NCBI RefSeq assembly: GCF_013426205.1
Contig: NC_089424.1
Span: forward strand, 3,348,001 to 3,412,000
Direction: 5' to 3'
Length of the DNA: 64,000 nucleotides
DNA from: Metarhizium brunneum
Lineage: Eukaryota; Ascomycota; Sordariomycetes; Hypocreales; Clavicipitaceae
The notes beneath the pieces are model-generated. The model was not told the origin of the DNA. It did not search any database and saw only the letters and a program-made list of their open reading frames with translations. This document shows positions 32,337 through 43,336 of this stretch, piece by piece. The position numbers were made by a program, and so were the translations under genes. Position 1 is the first letter of the stretch. Every line of letters starts with the position of its first letter.

Positions 32337-33893
32337 TCACAAGCTAACCATGACGGCATCTTTGACATGATAAACCTCTGCAACTCTGTTAAGGATATCT
32401 GCAAGATTTGTCCATAGGAATAGCGTGACTCGTTTAGTCTCCTCGCCCACTTTGAATTTTTGGGCGTGCCGTCTGGATACGGTTTGGGCTACATTGCCGT
32501 GTAACAGCTTCTCGACGGCTTTGAGATCGAGATTTGTCAAATAGACCTTGCGCGCCAAGGACATAACATCAAAAATTGTGACCACAATTTCTTCAGCATG
32601 ACGGACACATCTGACAAGATGAGAAGATTCGGTAATCTCACAATTTTTCTCCACTCCGTCAACCTGGACTGAGTCGGTACTAAACGTGAAACGAGCATAT
32701 CTCACTTCTTCCGCTCCCCAGTTGTCAACTACTCGGTCGAGATCATGCGCCAAATATTGTAGTCGCTCGTCATGCCACGTTATCTCGGGGCTCTGGAGCC
32801 CTGTCCCGTTGTGTGCGGCTGATTTTGACAGGCGTGGTTTTTTGTTCGGACCGAAAGGCCCCTTCTTTTGTCGCTTGAGCGAGACAGCTGGTTCAATCGC
32901 ATGGCGCACGGGAGCTGCCGTATCAAGCTGCCGCCTGACCTCTTTCTCGCTCTCAATTGCTAATGCCAGGTCTGCTTCTGCCTTTTCTGCCCGTGCCTCT
33001 GCTTGCCTTGTCGACGTAATCATCCATACCTGATTTCTTTCCAACTCCTCTTTATGTTTTTCCGCCAATGCTTTAGCTTTCTCAGCTTCAAGCCTTGCTC
33101 GGTCTGCTTCTTCAGCGCGCCTCTCCTTTTCCTGTCGGGCCTGTTCTGCATCTTCGGCTCGCTTCTCAGCTTCGTGTCGGGCCTGTTCTGCATCTTCGAC
33201 TCGCTTCTCAGCTTCGTGTCGGGCCTGTTCTGCATCTTCGGCTCGCTTCTCAGCTTCGTGTCGGGCCTGTTCTGCATCTTCAGCTCGCCCTTCTGCTACT
33301 TCTCTGGCGTGGTATGACTCCCTCTCCCTATTGACCGCTGAGCTCATTTCTTCCTCGGCTCTTTTGGCATGATCATGCGCCGCGACGTTTGACTGAAGCG
33401 CCCTTTCAACCTCGGCTTTGGCCCACGTCTCATAAGCTTTCGCAGTCTGTTGCGTCTCTTCTACTACCGCAATTGCCAAGTTTCTTCCTTGCTCGAGCTC
33501 GCTGTAGGATTGTGCTGCTATTTGCAGCGCTTGCCAATTCTGCCGGATTTGTTCGTCCTTTTCCAATGTAATTGCTTCCAGTTTTAAGTATTTCTCTTCC
33601 ATTTCGTGAATACGATGCAAGACGGCTGCATTTTCCAGCTCCAAAGTCTGGAGTTTTTTCTGCATCATAATTTGACATTGCTCTGCTTTTCTTGCATGCT
33701 CAGTTCTCTTGAGGAGCTGCTTAACAGCAGCTTCCAATTCTCGCGCACAGTCATCAACTTTGGAAACGGCGTCCGAGTGATCCGGGATGGATTGATATTG
33801 GGTTGAGGAATTACTTGCTTCAATGATCATGGGCTCATCCTTCTTTGCGTCGCAGTCCCCTCTGCCGTCTCCATGAAAGGGTTGAGGCATCAT
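32337..33893 (-). CDS. Coiled-coil protein with internal 14-residue repeats, 518 aa
   Basis: Single exon; the open frame begins at a TTG at 33908, the first ATG is at 33893. Residues about 55-330 are a long heptad-rich coiled coil, including about four near-perfect 14-residue repeats ([14 protein letters not shown]) encoded by a 42 bp minisatellite. After a basic link with [15 protein letters not shown] (likely nuclear signal) comes a C-terminal globular region of about 150 residues ([16 protein letters not shown] through VKDAVMVSL) that I do not recognise. TATATAAA on the minus strand lies about 130 bases upstream. It is divergent from 34485 with about 590 bases between starts, so the two may share regulation. 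Structural or scaffold role is inferred. Confidence 0.75.
   Translation of the reverse strand: MMPQPFHGDGRGDCDAKKDEPMIIEASNSSTQYQSIPDHSDAVSKVDDCARELEAAVKQLLKRTEHARKAEQCQIMMQKKLQTLELENAAVLHRIHEMEEKYLKLEAITLEKDEQIRQNWQALQIAAQSYSELEQGRNLAIAVVEETQQTAKAYETWAKAEVERALQSNVAAHDHAKRAEEEMSSAVNRERESYHAREVAEGRAEDAEQARHEAEKRAEDAEQARHEAEKRVEDAEQARHEAEKRAEDAEQARQEKERRAEEADRARLEAEKAKALAEKHKEELERNQVWMITSTRQAEARAEKAEADLALAIESEKEVRRQLDTAAPVRHAIEPAVSLKRQKKGPFGPNKKPRLSKSAAHNGTGLQSPEITWHDERLQYLAHDLDRVVDNWGAEEVRYARFTFSTDSVQVDGVEKNCEITESSHLVRCVRHAEEIVVTIFDVMSLARKVYLTNLDLKAVEKLLHGNVAQTVSRRHAQKFKVGEETKRVTLFLWTNLADILNRVAEVYHVKDAVMVSL
33125..33295 (-). repeat. 42 bp in-frame minisatellite inside the coiled-coil gene
   Basis: Four copies of a 42 bp unit (14 codons, two heptads), the middle ones nearly identical at DNA level. 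Copy number can change without breaking the frame, so length polymorphism between strains is likely. Confidence 0.85.
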
Positions 33894-34484
33894 GGTATAA
33901 AATGACAATCGCGGTTATTGATATTGCTCGCATGGGTTGTGACTTTATTAGAATCACTTCGCTTATGTTACGCGTGAATTGTTGAAGATGATCAGGAAAC
34001 ATGTTTGGAGAGTAAGTGGACTTTATATAGACGTCTAAAGAGTCCTTGGGATGTATCAATAACAAGCTATCCAGTTAAGCTTTGCGGCCATGACTCTGAG
34101 ACTACAAGTGTACAGAGGGACAGTACGAGCCGAAGCATGGGACCACATGTTGGTTTGTGATTCCAGTCGCATGCAAGTTTACGCAATGGCGCGGCTCATC
34201 CGCCATCGAGCTTCCCCGTTGGTCGAGGTTACGTCTTGGATCTAGCCCCACAGCGGCCCTGTATTGTGGCGCGGCTGCGTATGACTGCATATGTGCAAAT
34301 TTAGGCTTGCTTCGCTAAAACAAGAGCAAAATTGCGTTCTAGTAGATGTCGATGTGCTAACCAATCGGATCAACAGAATAAATGGCGTGACCTTCCGAAC
34401 AAGTGTCAAATCTGCAAAGTTCCCTCACTCCTCTCGCAAACTTCCTTTGGCACCGATACATTCAAATTGCCATAGCCTACCTAA
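33894..34484. promoter_or_regulatory. Shared intergenic region of a divergent gene pair
   Basis: About 590 bases between the start codons of the coiled-coil gene (minus) and the 397 aa orphan (plus). It includes a minus-strand TATATAAA at 34022-34029. No operator-like repeat recognised. Confidence 0.5.
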
Positions 34485-35678
34485 ATGATGGACGACTCCT
34501 ATGACGGCTGTGCACGTCTGGATGCAGCAGAGCCAGGTCCTGAACTAAACCAAGGCATTGAAGAACCAGTTGAGATCTTTCGCAAATATCTAACATCTGA
34601 GTGGACGCGTAAGAAAACACCATACGGGCTTGATGCTGCCTTGGCGAAAGCGGCGGATTCTGAGTCGGATGCGACAGAACGAGTCTTTCTAAGCACGGGA
34701 TTCACGGCCTGGTTAGCGTACTTCCTTGCGTCGACTGGCGAAGGTCATTACGAGGGACGATACGCTCAACTCCAAGCTATTGCTGCCTTTAATCAGCTTC
34801 CTGTTGAAGAAAGAAAAGCGGCTGCGAAGAGAGTGGCCGAAACCGTGCCTCATGATACCGTCAGACATGCGATTGGCAAAATGCTACAAGAACCAAAGCG
34901 TCGTCGTGAGTTACCTATCTACTTCTACATTCCCTCTTTAACACGAGAATCAGGGCTACTGTCTCCCACAGGTGATCATGAGTCACGAATACAATCATAC
35001 TCTACATCGCCGACGCATTCGATAAGCTCCAGCGCAGGGCTTCTTCCTAGCCCGACACAACGAGATACAACAGCGAACCTCGATAATTCCCAAACTGACA
35101 TCAGTCTCACCTCTGACCTACAACAGCAAGTCCTCTCACATGCTTCTCTCCAGGGGACTGCTGACATTTTCCCTGAATACATGAGTGGCGCGATCAGAAG
35201 AGATCTTATGGAGAGCGATGGAAGCTCCTGCTGGAGAGCTGCCGTAACGATGACCTTTCCTTACCTCGGGAAAGTCGATTGCCTCATGAGTTTGGCCATC
35301 AGAGAAACCAAGGTAGAACACAGTGCAATGGCCTTGTTCAATGTGCACGTGGACGTGGAATCTGCCGTTCAGGCTCGACAGGTTGTACTACAACACGGGG
35401 TCAGGCTGACGCCTAACCCGGAAATTACTTTACAAGGCGTCCGGGATGAGGCCATCCAAAATTTGCTTGGCCTCGAGATATATGAGGCAATCAAATCCAG
35501 TCGTGTATTCCAGGAGGAACTGCAGCAAGGAACTCGTGCCACAAGATGTGTATCGATGATCATTCCAGGCAATCCTAATATTGGGGCTGTTATTAACCTG
35601 AACTTAGGATTGAAAGAAGGTTCTCGGATAAGAAACAAACTGTACAGAAGGTTCGCCAGTAAAGACAAACCGGTATAA
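34485..35678 (+). CDS. Orphan protein, 397 aa
   Basis: Single exon from ATG 34485 (MMDDSYDG; a second ATG follows directly). I do not recognise the family. The first 145 residues look like a helical domain (EIFRKYLTSEWTRKK.., RVFLSTGFTAWLAYFLAS, EERKAAAKRVAE). Residues about 165-220 are a Ser/Thr/Pro-rich linker, and about 220-397 form a second, alpha/beta-like domain (WRAAVTMTFPYLGKVD, ALFNVHVDVESAVQ, VSMIIPGNPNIG) with a basic end. There is no signal peptide or membrane helix. It is divergent from the coiled-coil gene, which also ends in an unrecognised alpha/beta-like domain, so the two could work together. Confidence 0.65.
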   Translation: MMDDSYDGCARLDAAEPGPELNQGIEEPVEIFRKYLTSEWTRKKTPYGLDAALAKAADSESDATERVFLSTGFTAWLAYFLASTGEGHYEGRYAQLQAIAAFNQLPVEERKAAAKRVAETVPHDTVRHAIGKMLQEPKRRRELPIYFYIPSLTRESGLLSPTGDHESRIQSYSTSPTHSISSSAGLLPSPTQRDTTANLDNSQTDISLTSDLQQQVLSHASLQGTADIFPEYMSGAIRRDLMESDGSSCWRAAVTMTFPYLGKVDCLMSLAIRETKVEHSAMALFNVHVDVESAVQARQVVLQHGVRLTPNPEITLQGVRDEAIQNLLGLEIYEAIKSSRVFQEELQQGTRATRCVSMIIPGNPNIGAVINLNLGLKEGSRIRNKLYRRFASKDKPV

Positions 35679-35712
35679 TCAATTGAACCACCCATGGTTG
35701 TCCTAAGCAATG

Positions 35713-36016
35713 TTATGCTTCTTTGAGTTTTCCCCCTTCACCTGCAAAATATAGTTCAACATTCGAGGGCACAGTGCCTTGCCCATCACGCTTCTTGAGG
35801 CTTACCCCGTCACCCCTCTTCCCGGTGCTGTCTTTTTCGTAAGCGGTACCATAGCAACCGTGCCAGTACACACGTTGACCCCTCCCTTCAATCCACTTTG
35901 GCGTTTTTTCAGTATCACCCGTTGTGAAATCTATAGATGGATCGAGGTCTTCTTCGGTAAAAGCCTGATAACACATCAGCAACTACCATCGATCTTGGCC
36001 TGGAGCACCTTACCAT
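35713..36016 (-). CDS. Possible small protein, 84 aa, start codon on its own exon
   Basis: Minus-strand model: ATG 36016..36014, a 49 nt intron (GTAAGG..ATCAG, 36013-35965), then 35964..35713. The ATG ends exactly at the donor and joins to AFTEEDLDPS. The product is hydrophilic, with QRVYWHGCYGTAYEKD in the middle, and I do not recognise it. The reading frame also stays open for about 40 codons upstream of the ATG, so an earlier exon with another start is possible. Convergent with the 397 aa orphan, 34 bases apart. Confidence 0.35.
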
Positions 36017-37961
36017 CGTATCCTGTTCCTTCTCCTGTATTATAGCTGACCTGTGACGTAATATCGGAACACGCTCTCTGCGCCCTGGATGAGAGGCGAT
36101 GGATCGGTCGAAATGGCAGTAGACAACTACAGGCCGTAGAGGCTGACTTCAAATACCTATCGTATAAAATGCTTTTAAATCGGTGGTATTGTAGAACGAC
36201 TGCTCTTCGCACATCTTAGGCTCCGATACCTGCGACGCGGGATGTGCGTTACATACCTTGTTTGTTGGTAGTGTAGTCGTCGCCCCTCAGCACAAGGTTG
36301 GACGGAAGTATCTGCGGAGACAACCAGCCTAGGCGACGAAGTCATAGTCGCAGCTCAGAAGAATCAAAATCTGAGTGTGCGTTGTTTTCGGAAGGGAAAC
36401 TAGCAAGAATGGGGAAGCTCAGGCGGGGCTGGTTGTTGATTTGCTCAGCAATCCAACCTTGATCAGATGACGTCGATAGACTTAGGCATGAATTGCTTTG
36501 GGAATCACTCACACGCAGGCGCACGAGGTAGTGGACGTAACTGGAGAGACAGCGGTTGATATGAGTCCTTCGTCTGTTTGCTTGCCGGGCAAATTATGAA
36601 TAGCCGAGGTAGTTAGCACATTACCGGTTTCCTTCAAAGCATCATGCATGGCTGACCCTGCCCACCAAGACCACCAAGACAGTTTGAACGGGAAGTTGGG
36701 CAGGGTGTTTACCGGTCGTTGGTTCGGGTGGGAACCGGAGAGCCAAAACGTGGAACCCTGCCTGGTTGGAGCCCCCTTCTGCCGCCAACATTCGAAAAGC
36801 CAAATCTATGATGAAAAGGAAGACCGAAGAATCATTTACTTCCTCCTTCTTCATCTGGAGAATTTCTGTTACAGACCTCTCTACTGGCCACTGACATCCG
36901 TGAAACCGCTCATCCGCACCAACATGTGTTTATTGCTTGTCTCAACATCAACTCGCCGCTGTTTGCTTATGATACATCGATGACAGCGAAGTGTCGGGGA
37001 AATGGCAAGGAGATAATCCGCGACTGGATGGACACCTCCGATCGCCGTTTGGTTGGACGAGCGCCCACAGCCGAAGGAAACTTTGCTTCAGGCAAGATTG
37101 CGGCTAGCGAGGACAGAACCCCACCCATGCGGCTTGTTCGAGGCTGCTATTGGCCAGACTCGATTTTTGATGTCGCCAAGATTCGCAGGGGTCAAGGAAA
37201 GTTTTCTTAGGTGGCTAAATGCGTGTTGGTGCAGCATGCATGCACTTGCTTCTTCCAACGCTCACGAGGCCAATCGTTGCTGATTGGCCATGCATGTTGG
37301 CATTCTGATGTATGTTGATAACTTCTCATCTAGAAAGGAACATAGGATGTTTATTGTGTTTTCGGTGGGCGACAAACAACGCGTATCTATCATACAATGA
37401 GAATTGGCTAGCGACTGATTGTAAGAGATATTTAGTCATAGTAGCTCCGGAGTTCAAAGGCCTCAGTTTTTTTTTTCATCGCGGTGCGATTAGCAAGCCT
37501 GGATTACGGTGAGCCAGCACTCTGCAATGGTACCAGTCATGCGTGGATGGAACTCCATCCATCATGACCAACTCCGGGATGCGACTAACAAGAACAGCTT
37601 GTCGCCTGCATATGCAACCGCTATCTGATGTCTTGACTTGTTGACATGGGTCTAGTCAATGTATCAACTTGGAGGGCTGTAAGATGGCTGTTGTCCGCGA
37701 GAGAGAACAATGTCGGGTATTGCGGCCGAGGAATGATTGAATGTCTATATAAAGGCATGCTCACCCGACGCCAGTTCTGGTCTCTTTTGTGTCCTTATGG
37801 CAGCATGATCCTCTCCTCAGATAACACGCGCCAGCTAGCACATATATCTCTTCACTTACGTACTTAGAACACACATCACGAGCTTGGTACTCTACGCTGC
37901 CTTTACCCATAATCTGCCACACTCTTTGATACCTATCATAACCTCGTCAAGTTGATTCACA
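36017..37961. other. Gene-poor stretch ending in the AAA gene promoter
   Basis: About 1.9 kb without a supported gene. TATATAAA at 37746-37753 lies about 216 bases upstream of the next ATG and is probably its core promoter; the CT- and AC-rich DNA after it suits a fungal 5' leader. Confidence 0.45.
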
Positions 37962-40381
37962 ATGGATTCCAACAAGAAAGCACACGTTGCTGACATGTCT
38001 TGGCCTTTCTCACCTCCCAGGCCAACTGCGCCAACCAGTCCTGCTACATCTATCGCATCGGACACCGTGTCGGATCGGGAGGTTGACAGTATGGCCTCTG
38101 CTGAACGTTTCGTGAATGCCATCGAAAAGCTTATAACGGCAAAGCTCTCTGATAATCCTTCATCAAGTGATGAAGCCGTAGAGCCGGTAAGGAGAACAGT
38201 ACGGCCCAGCCGCGCTTCAACCCTGGCATTCAAACGCGTGGAAGAAGCGTGAGTAACCAGCCTTTGCCCCTTTGAATCTAACTAACAGCGTTGCAGTTGG
38301 GACGACAAGACATACAAGTACAAAATTGTTGAAGCAGCGAAGTCCAGCGTTGGGGACCTCGATCAATACGTGTTTGTCGTTCGGGAAAGGATTGGTTGGT
38401 TTCCCTCATAGTGTATAATAGAGACCCGCTAACGAGATCCTTGCAGACAGGAGGACCTGTGAAAAAACGCCGTTCATCGATATCAAATCTCCGTCATTGA
38501 GAGACATTCTACGAGAGGCTTGTCGCGACATTCGAGGTGTCTCTCTCGCTGAAGATGCCCCATCGGTAAGAGTTCTTGTACGCCAGATGTGTGGATATCT
38601 AACAATGTTTCACAGGTCGAGCAGAATGTGCTTTTCCACGTCCGGCGCTTCTTGAGATGCCGCCAGGATCGCGCTGTCGACATCCAGGACACAGTTACAC
38701 AAAGCCACTTGGACCTGCTGGTGGGCTACATCGATACAACGTTCAGATCAGTCGAGGACCACCTGTCAGCCCTTCTCGTGAAAGGCGAGATCACGTATGA
38801 CTTACTGTGGGCCCTCTTCGAGCCAAATACTGAGGTGTACACGACCTGTCCCGGAACCGGTGCTCCTAGATGTGTGCTATACAACCATTGCGAAGAGATG
38901 CAGGAAATGGATGGGTCCAAGTTTATGCACCTGGAGACTCGCTTCCTGAGTACGAATGGCAAGTTCCTCGGCGAGGCATCCGACAGAAGCAGGATCCCAT
39001 TTTTCCGAGGTGCTAAGAGAATTGAGCTTCTTCCAGCGTATCCTCTGCAATACCATCCAAATCGCGAAAGGGTTGCGCGGGAATTGACCCAGTGCGGCCG
39101 TCGATTTGTCTCGTTAATCGGAGCTCATCATCGTCAGTACATAGGAACGGCTTTCTACGTGGACAAGGAAGGGGAAATCGTGAAGCGTCATGTCAAAGGG
39201 CGCATTATGGTGGATGCTGTCTGTTTTCAGGAACAAAATCCGAACCATCCAGTGCCGCGCGTCCGCAACGTGAGACCAAGGCTCTCGGACATAGGACCAG
39301 GTGAAACGGCCAGCCTCGAACATCTTGACGTGGCTCAGCTGGAGGAAATTGACCTTCTTATCTGCAGCGCAACGGTTTTGGGGTTCTGCCTTGGGACCAA
39401 AACATTCCGTTAGTGGCAACCCTTCTCTGTGATGTCGATTCACTAATGGGTAGGTATAGTTGAGTTTGCGGTTGCCCACATCTCTGACATTTCTTGGAGT
39501 CCGTCGTCCTATGAAGATGTCAAGATGCCAGAGCAGCAAAAGAAACCTATCTGGGCTCTTGCAGAGACCTTTTTGAGTCGTGACAAAACCAGCGCCTTTA
39601 AAGACCTCATACAAGGGAAAGGGCGAGGCATCAATTTCTTGCTTTAGTTCGTGAACCCCGGAATTGCTCATAGATGCATAACTGATACTTCAAAACAGCG
39701 GGCCTCCTGGTGTCGGAAAGACTTTGACGGCCGAAACAATCGCAGAGTCCTACAAGAGACCCCTTTACACGGTACCGGCAGGGCAAATCGGCGTGGACCC
39801 AGTGGGTGTGGAGAGGGTCTTAACGACAATCTTCAAGATTGCAAGCCGCTGGAAGGCCATCCTGCTTCTGGATGAGGCGGATGTGTTTTTGGCTCAGCGC
39901 TCTGACAGCCCACATGCCAACGCTCTCGTCTCTGTGTTCTTGCGTGAACTGGAGCAGTATGATGGCATTCTTTTCCTTACAACCAACCGAGTGCAGTCGT
40001 TCGACGAAGCGATGATCAGCAGAATTCACCTTGCCTTGCATTATGAGCCACTGGGAAAAGATGCACGTAAGGCGGTATGGCAGTATTTCTTGGAACAGGC
40101 AATAACCAAGAGCGGGACACCGGATTGCCAAAAGCTGATTGACAGTTTGGCGGACGTGGATTTGAATGGCCGCGAGGTTCGTTTATACTCGCCTCGTTCT
40201 CGAACGCATTCTCACCGTCGAGCAGATCCGAAATACTGTTTTCGTAGCGAGGTCCATGGCTGAGTATGAGAACACGATTGTGTGCGAGAGTCATCTCAGA
40301 GAATCCATTGTTGCAAGGAAGCAGTTCCAGCGCGATTTCCGTGGAGCGGGCGCAATTGACAGCCTGAGCTCATACCTCTAA
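37962..40381 (+). CDS. AAA ATPase of the fungal DUF7025-like type, 705 aa, seven exons
   Basis: Exons 37962..38248, 38297..38394, 38447..38565, 38616..39408, 39460..39646, 39699..40176 and 40226..40381; six introns of 48-52 nt; every phase agrees. The N-terminal 95 residues are Ser/Pro-rich. Residues about 96-440 form the conserved pre-AAA region of this family (WDDKTYKYKIV, IDIKSPSLRDILRE, LWALFEPNT, FRGAKRIELLPAYPL, GRIMVDAVCF). The AAA core follows: Walker A GPPGVGKT (about 496-503), Walker B ILLLDEADV (about 548-556), sensor LFLTTNRVQSFDEA, then arginine-rich SRIHLAL. Function is unknown for these abundant fungal proteins; soluble, cytosolic or nuclear is likely because no signal is seen. 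Its last exons and 3' flank are duplicated at 15341. Confidence 0.88.
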
Positions 40382-40718
40382 TCTGTTCGTTTGTCAACTG
40401 TTTTGGGGGACGGAAGTATGACAAGTTCTGCCTAATTGCGGATGGAAATTACGGCTGAAGGTACTGTAGTTAGCATCCACTCATTTAATTAAACATGATT
40501 TTCTCTCGCCTGCACGGTCCGAGTGTCCCTAGCGGCATAGTCAACTGTACGTAAACTAAAGACAGTGTGACCATTCGTAATACAGTAAAAAAGCCATTCA
40601 AATTAGGGCAAACCTGGCAGGCGCTTGCTCTTTTTGGAAGCCTTCCCTAATCAGACGCCCCACTAATATCAACCAATGGGGCAAGTTGGTTTTGGTCGTG
40701 TTGACACTACCGATGCTG
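40071..40718 (+). repeat. Direct segmental duplicate of 15341..15987
   Basis: This copy contains the intact AAA gene tail and about 335 bases of its 3' flank; the other copy has decayed. Confidence 0.85.
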
Positions 40719-41036
40719 GGTATGAAGGTCCTACACTGCTAACACATTTCATTCTTCTTTCTGCAGTATTAATAGAATGCATCACCCTTTCTGACGAACG
40801 GTATTAATAGTACTGCACTGATGCATCACCCGACGTGACCTTTTTCGCCTTATCTCGGTTATGACCGTCTGCCGTCGCTTTTAGATTGTCCAGCAGTACT
40901 AGCGAAGTGGTCTGACCACCGTAACCAGGCACAGCAGTCGGTCCGACGAAACAAGACTAATTGATCGTTGCTTTACTTCCCAATTAAATCTCGCTGACGC
41001 CCGGCCTGGACTTGTACACCACTATTTGTGGAAGAT

Positions 41037-43064
41037 ATGTTGGTCAGGTTGCCACCGGAAATTTTAAATCTCATAATTGAAAATGTTTGCCAGGTGCTCC
41101 TATTTTGTTAGCCTAGCTGCATGTGCTGACTCTGATCGTGGCAGTTATGGAGAGCAGATCTGAAAGCACTCTCCCGAACTTCGAGATACATGCACGAGCT
41201 TGTTGCCAGCAAGCTTTGGCAATCTGTGGCAATCAAGCCGCGGAGCGAATATGACCTTCATCGCATTTCAGTTGCGGCCTTTCCGCAATCTTGTCTGCAA
41301 CTTGCCAAAGAGGTTCATTTTCGCTCCGAGGTGCAATATGCTACTATCAGAAGATGTCCCCATGCTAAGGATCACGGCGATCCATGGCGCTCTGACGATG
41401 ACGATGACGACGATATCAATGCTGAATATAACAATGACGAGGACTCGGATGATCTGCGCTTTGTTTGCCTTACCAAGAAAGCCGAATCATTACTACGACG
41501 ACTCGAGGACACCCAATTGCGCAGCTTCAGGTAGACACTCGTTATTCGTACCGTGTTCATTCTACCAGACAACTGACACTCTTGTTTAGCTGGAACTTGG
41601 GTACATGCGTTCCACCTGAAATTCTCGGTGCCGATGGTGTTATCCCGCAAAAACAGCCCCTAATTCGATCCTTACGCTTGACAACCGACTTTACCTGCCT
41701 TCACTATTTCGATGCAGAATGCGGGATAGATCTATCACGTTTCCGCCAGCTTCGTCAACTAAGTTGGAAGGCACCTAATGCTGATAATCTCGACACCCTT
41801 TCCGTCGCTATCCGAAATAATTCAACGCATCTGGAGAAGCTGGAGTTAGATTTCGTACACTGGCAAAAACTTCAGGATGACCTAGGTTATTACGATGATA
41901 ACGATGACACTAGTGGCATTTTGCCACAAAATTACTTCATTCGCAGAGTTCTCTTTTTGAATAAACGCTCTCCGCGTCCTTTGTTACCAGCAAACCGCGT
42001 CCTACTCCTTTCACAGGTGCCCATTGCAGCTGAGATGACAGACGTCATCAATTTCGACATCCTTGTTTCCCTGACGCTGCGGATCTGCCTCGGCTGGGAC
42101 CGATTTTTACAGCGTGTCATACAGCTCAACGTTCCGATAAATCTGAAGACACTCGAGATTCAAGAATCGAGCAGTGTATCATGTAGCTGGACGGAGGATA
42201 TCCTCGCAGATTTCCTGAATGCATTTGAGGGACTTGAAGAGCTTTACATAAGTCACGTAGGGCCGGTTCCAGGCCTTGGTTTCTGGAACCGTATCATCCA
42301 TCGTCATACAACGCTCAAAAGGTTTGTACATCACCAGAGAACCATCGATATTGACGATGAGTCACCTCACTTTGAAGAGGAGCATGACTTATCCGATCTT
42401 GCCATTCTCGGACGCGAATTGCGCCAGATAAAAGAAGCCCCTTCGCAGAATCCCTTGGCTTGGCTCAATCTTGAATTCATTGGACTAGCCTGTGTCCCTG
42501 AACGTTTGGTGAGTGCCTGCGAGCTCCCTCCCATATGCCACTCCTAATAGCAACATCCTGTAGAAATACCTGCTGCTTCCTTTCAAGTCGAAGACCTCCT
42601 TGAAGGTACTCCACATTCGCCAGTCAGGTTCAGACCTTAAACACTACGCATCCTGGGCCGTGGAGGGGCAGGATCGTACCTCGAGACAAGGAAGTGTGGC
42701 TTCGCATAATAGTATGGAGTCTGTACCCTGGACTGACTCGAGCGTCACAAGTCTACCTACCGAGATGGAGGACGCGACTGTAAGACACGAGGCTTGGCTT
42801 AGGCATAGAATGCGGAATGAATTTTGCCGCTTCGCTGAGTGGGTGTTTGGACCATATGGAATTAGCTCGCTGCAGATCATGGCATTCGGAGACTTTGCCT
42901 ATGGAGGCCGCTCAATCACGAATAACTTCCATTTCGGCAGAAACACAGAGGGAAACAGTCATTTCCGCCTCCTCAGCGAATACGAACCAGAGTGGAAGAA
43001 TATCCGAGACGAGTATCTCAATGCATTAGGTGCTTGTCCAGTTGAGCCACTTCTTGGAGATTGA
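41037..43064 (+). CDS. F-box protein with LRR-like C-terminal region, 620 aa
   Basis: Exons 41037..41093, 41145..41530, 41590..42508 and 42564..43064; introns of 51, 59 and 55 nt; phases agree. The N-terminus LVRLPPEILNLIIENV, then ADLKALSRTSRYMHELV, is an F-box, which recruits SCF ubiquitin ligase through Skp1; the domain is split by intron 1. An acidic DDDDDDDINAEYNNDEDSDD stretch follows. The rest has the loose Leu spacing of fungal F-box/LRR substrate receptors (LRLTTDFTCLHYF, LEKLELDFVHW, LKTLEIQESS, LEELYISHVG). The protein would select a substrate for ubiquitination; which one cannot be told. Confidence 0.75.
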
Positions 43065-43336
43065 TGCGGCTAAGGTGCAAGGAATCTGGTCATCACACTC
43101 CCACACCTGCCAGAAAGGCTTATGTCTTACACCATATCTAGCCAATCAGCGGCCTCATTTCAATTTGTGGAACAGGTGCAATCAGACCTTCACCGATTTT
43201 GCTACGCTGTTCAAGAGCCACCGGGCCAGTCTAGCATGACGGACGACTCATCTAGGCCACGCTCTAGGACAGCATGTCCTCATAGCACCTCATGGCAATC
43301 ACATGATATTAAGACTCTTTGAGGGCGAGAGAGCAT

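Noticed and set aside
33003..33334. Plus-strand frames rich in [14 protein letters not shown] repeats
   Set aside because: Antisense shadow of the 42 bp repeats in the coiled-coil gene.
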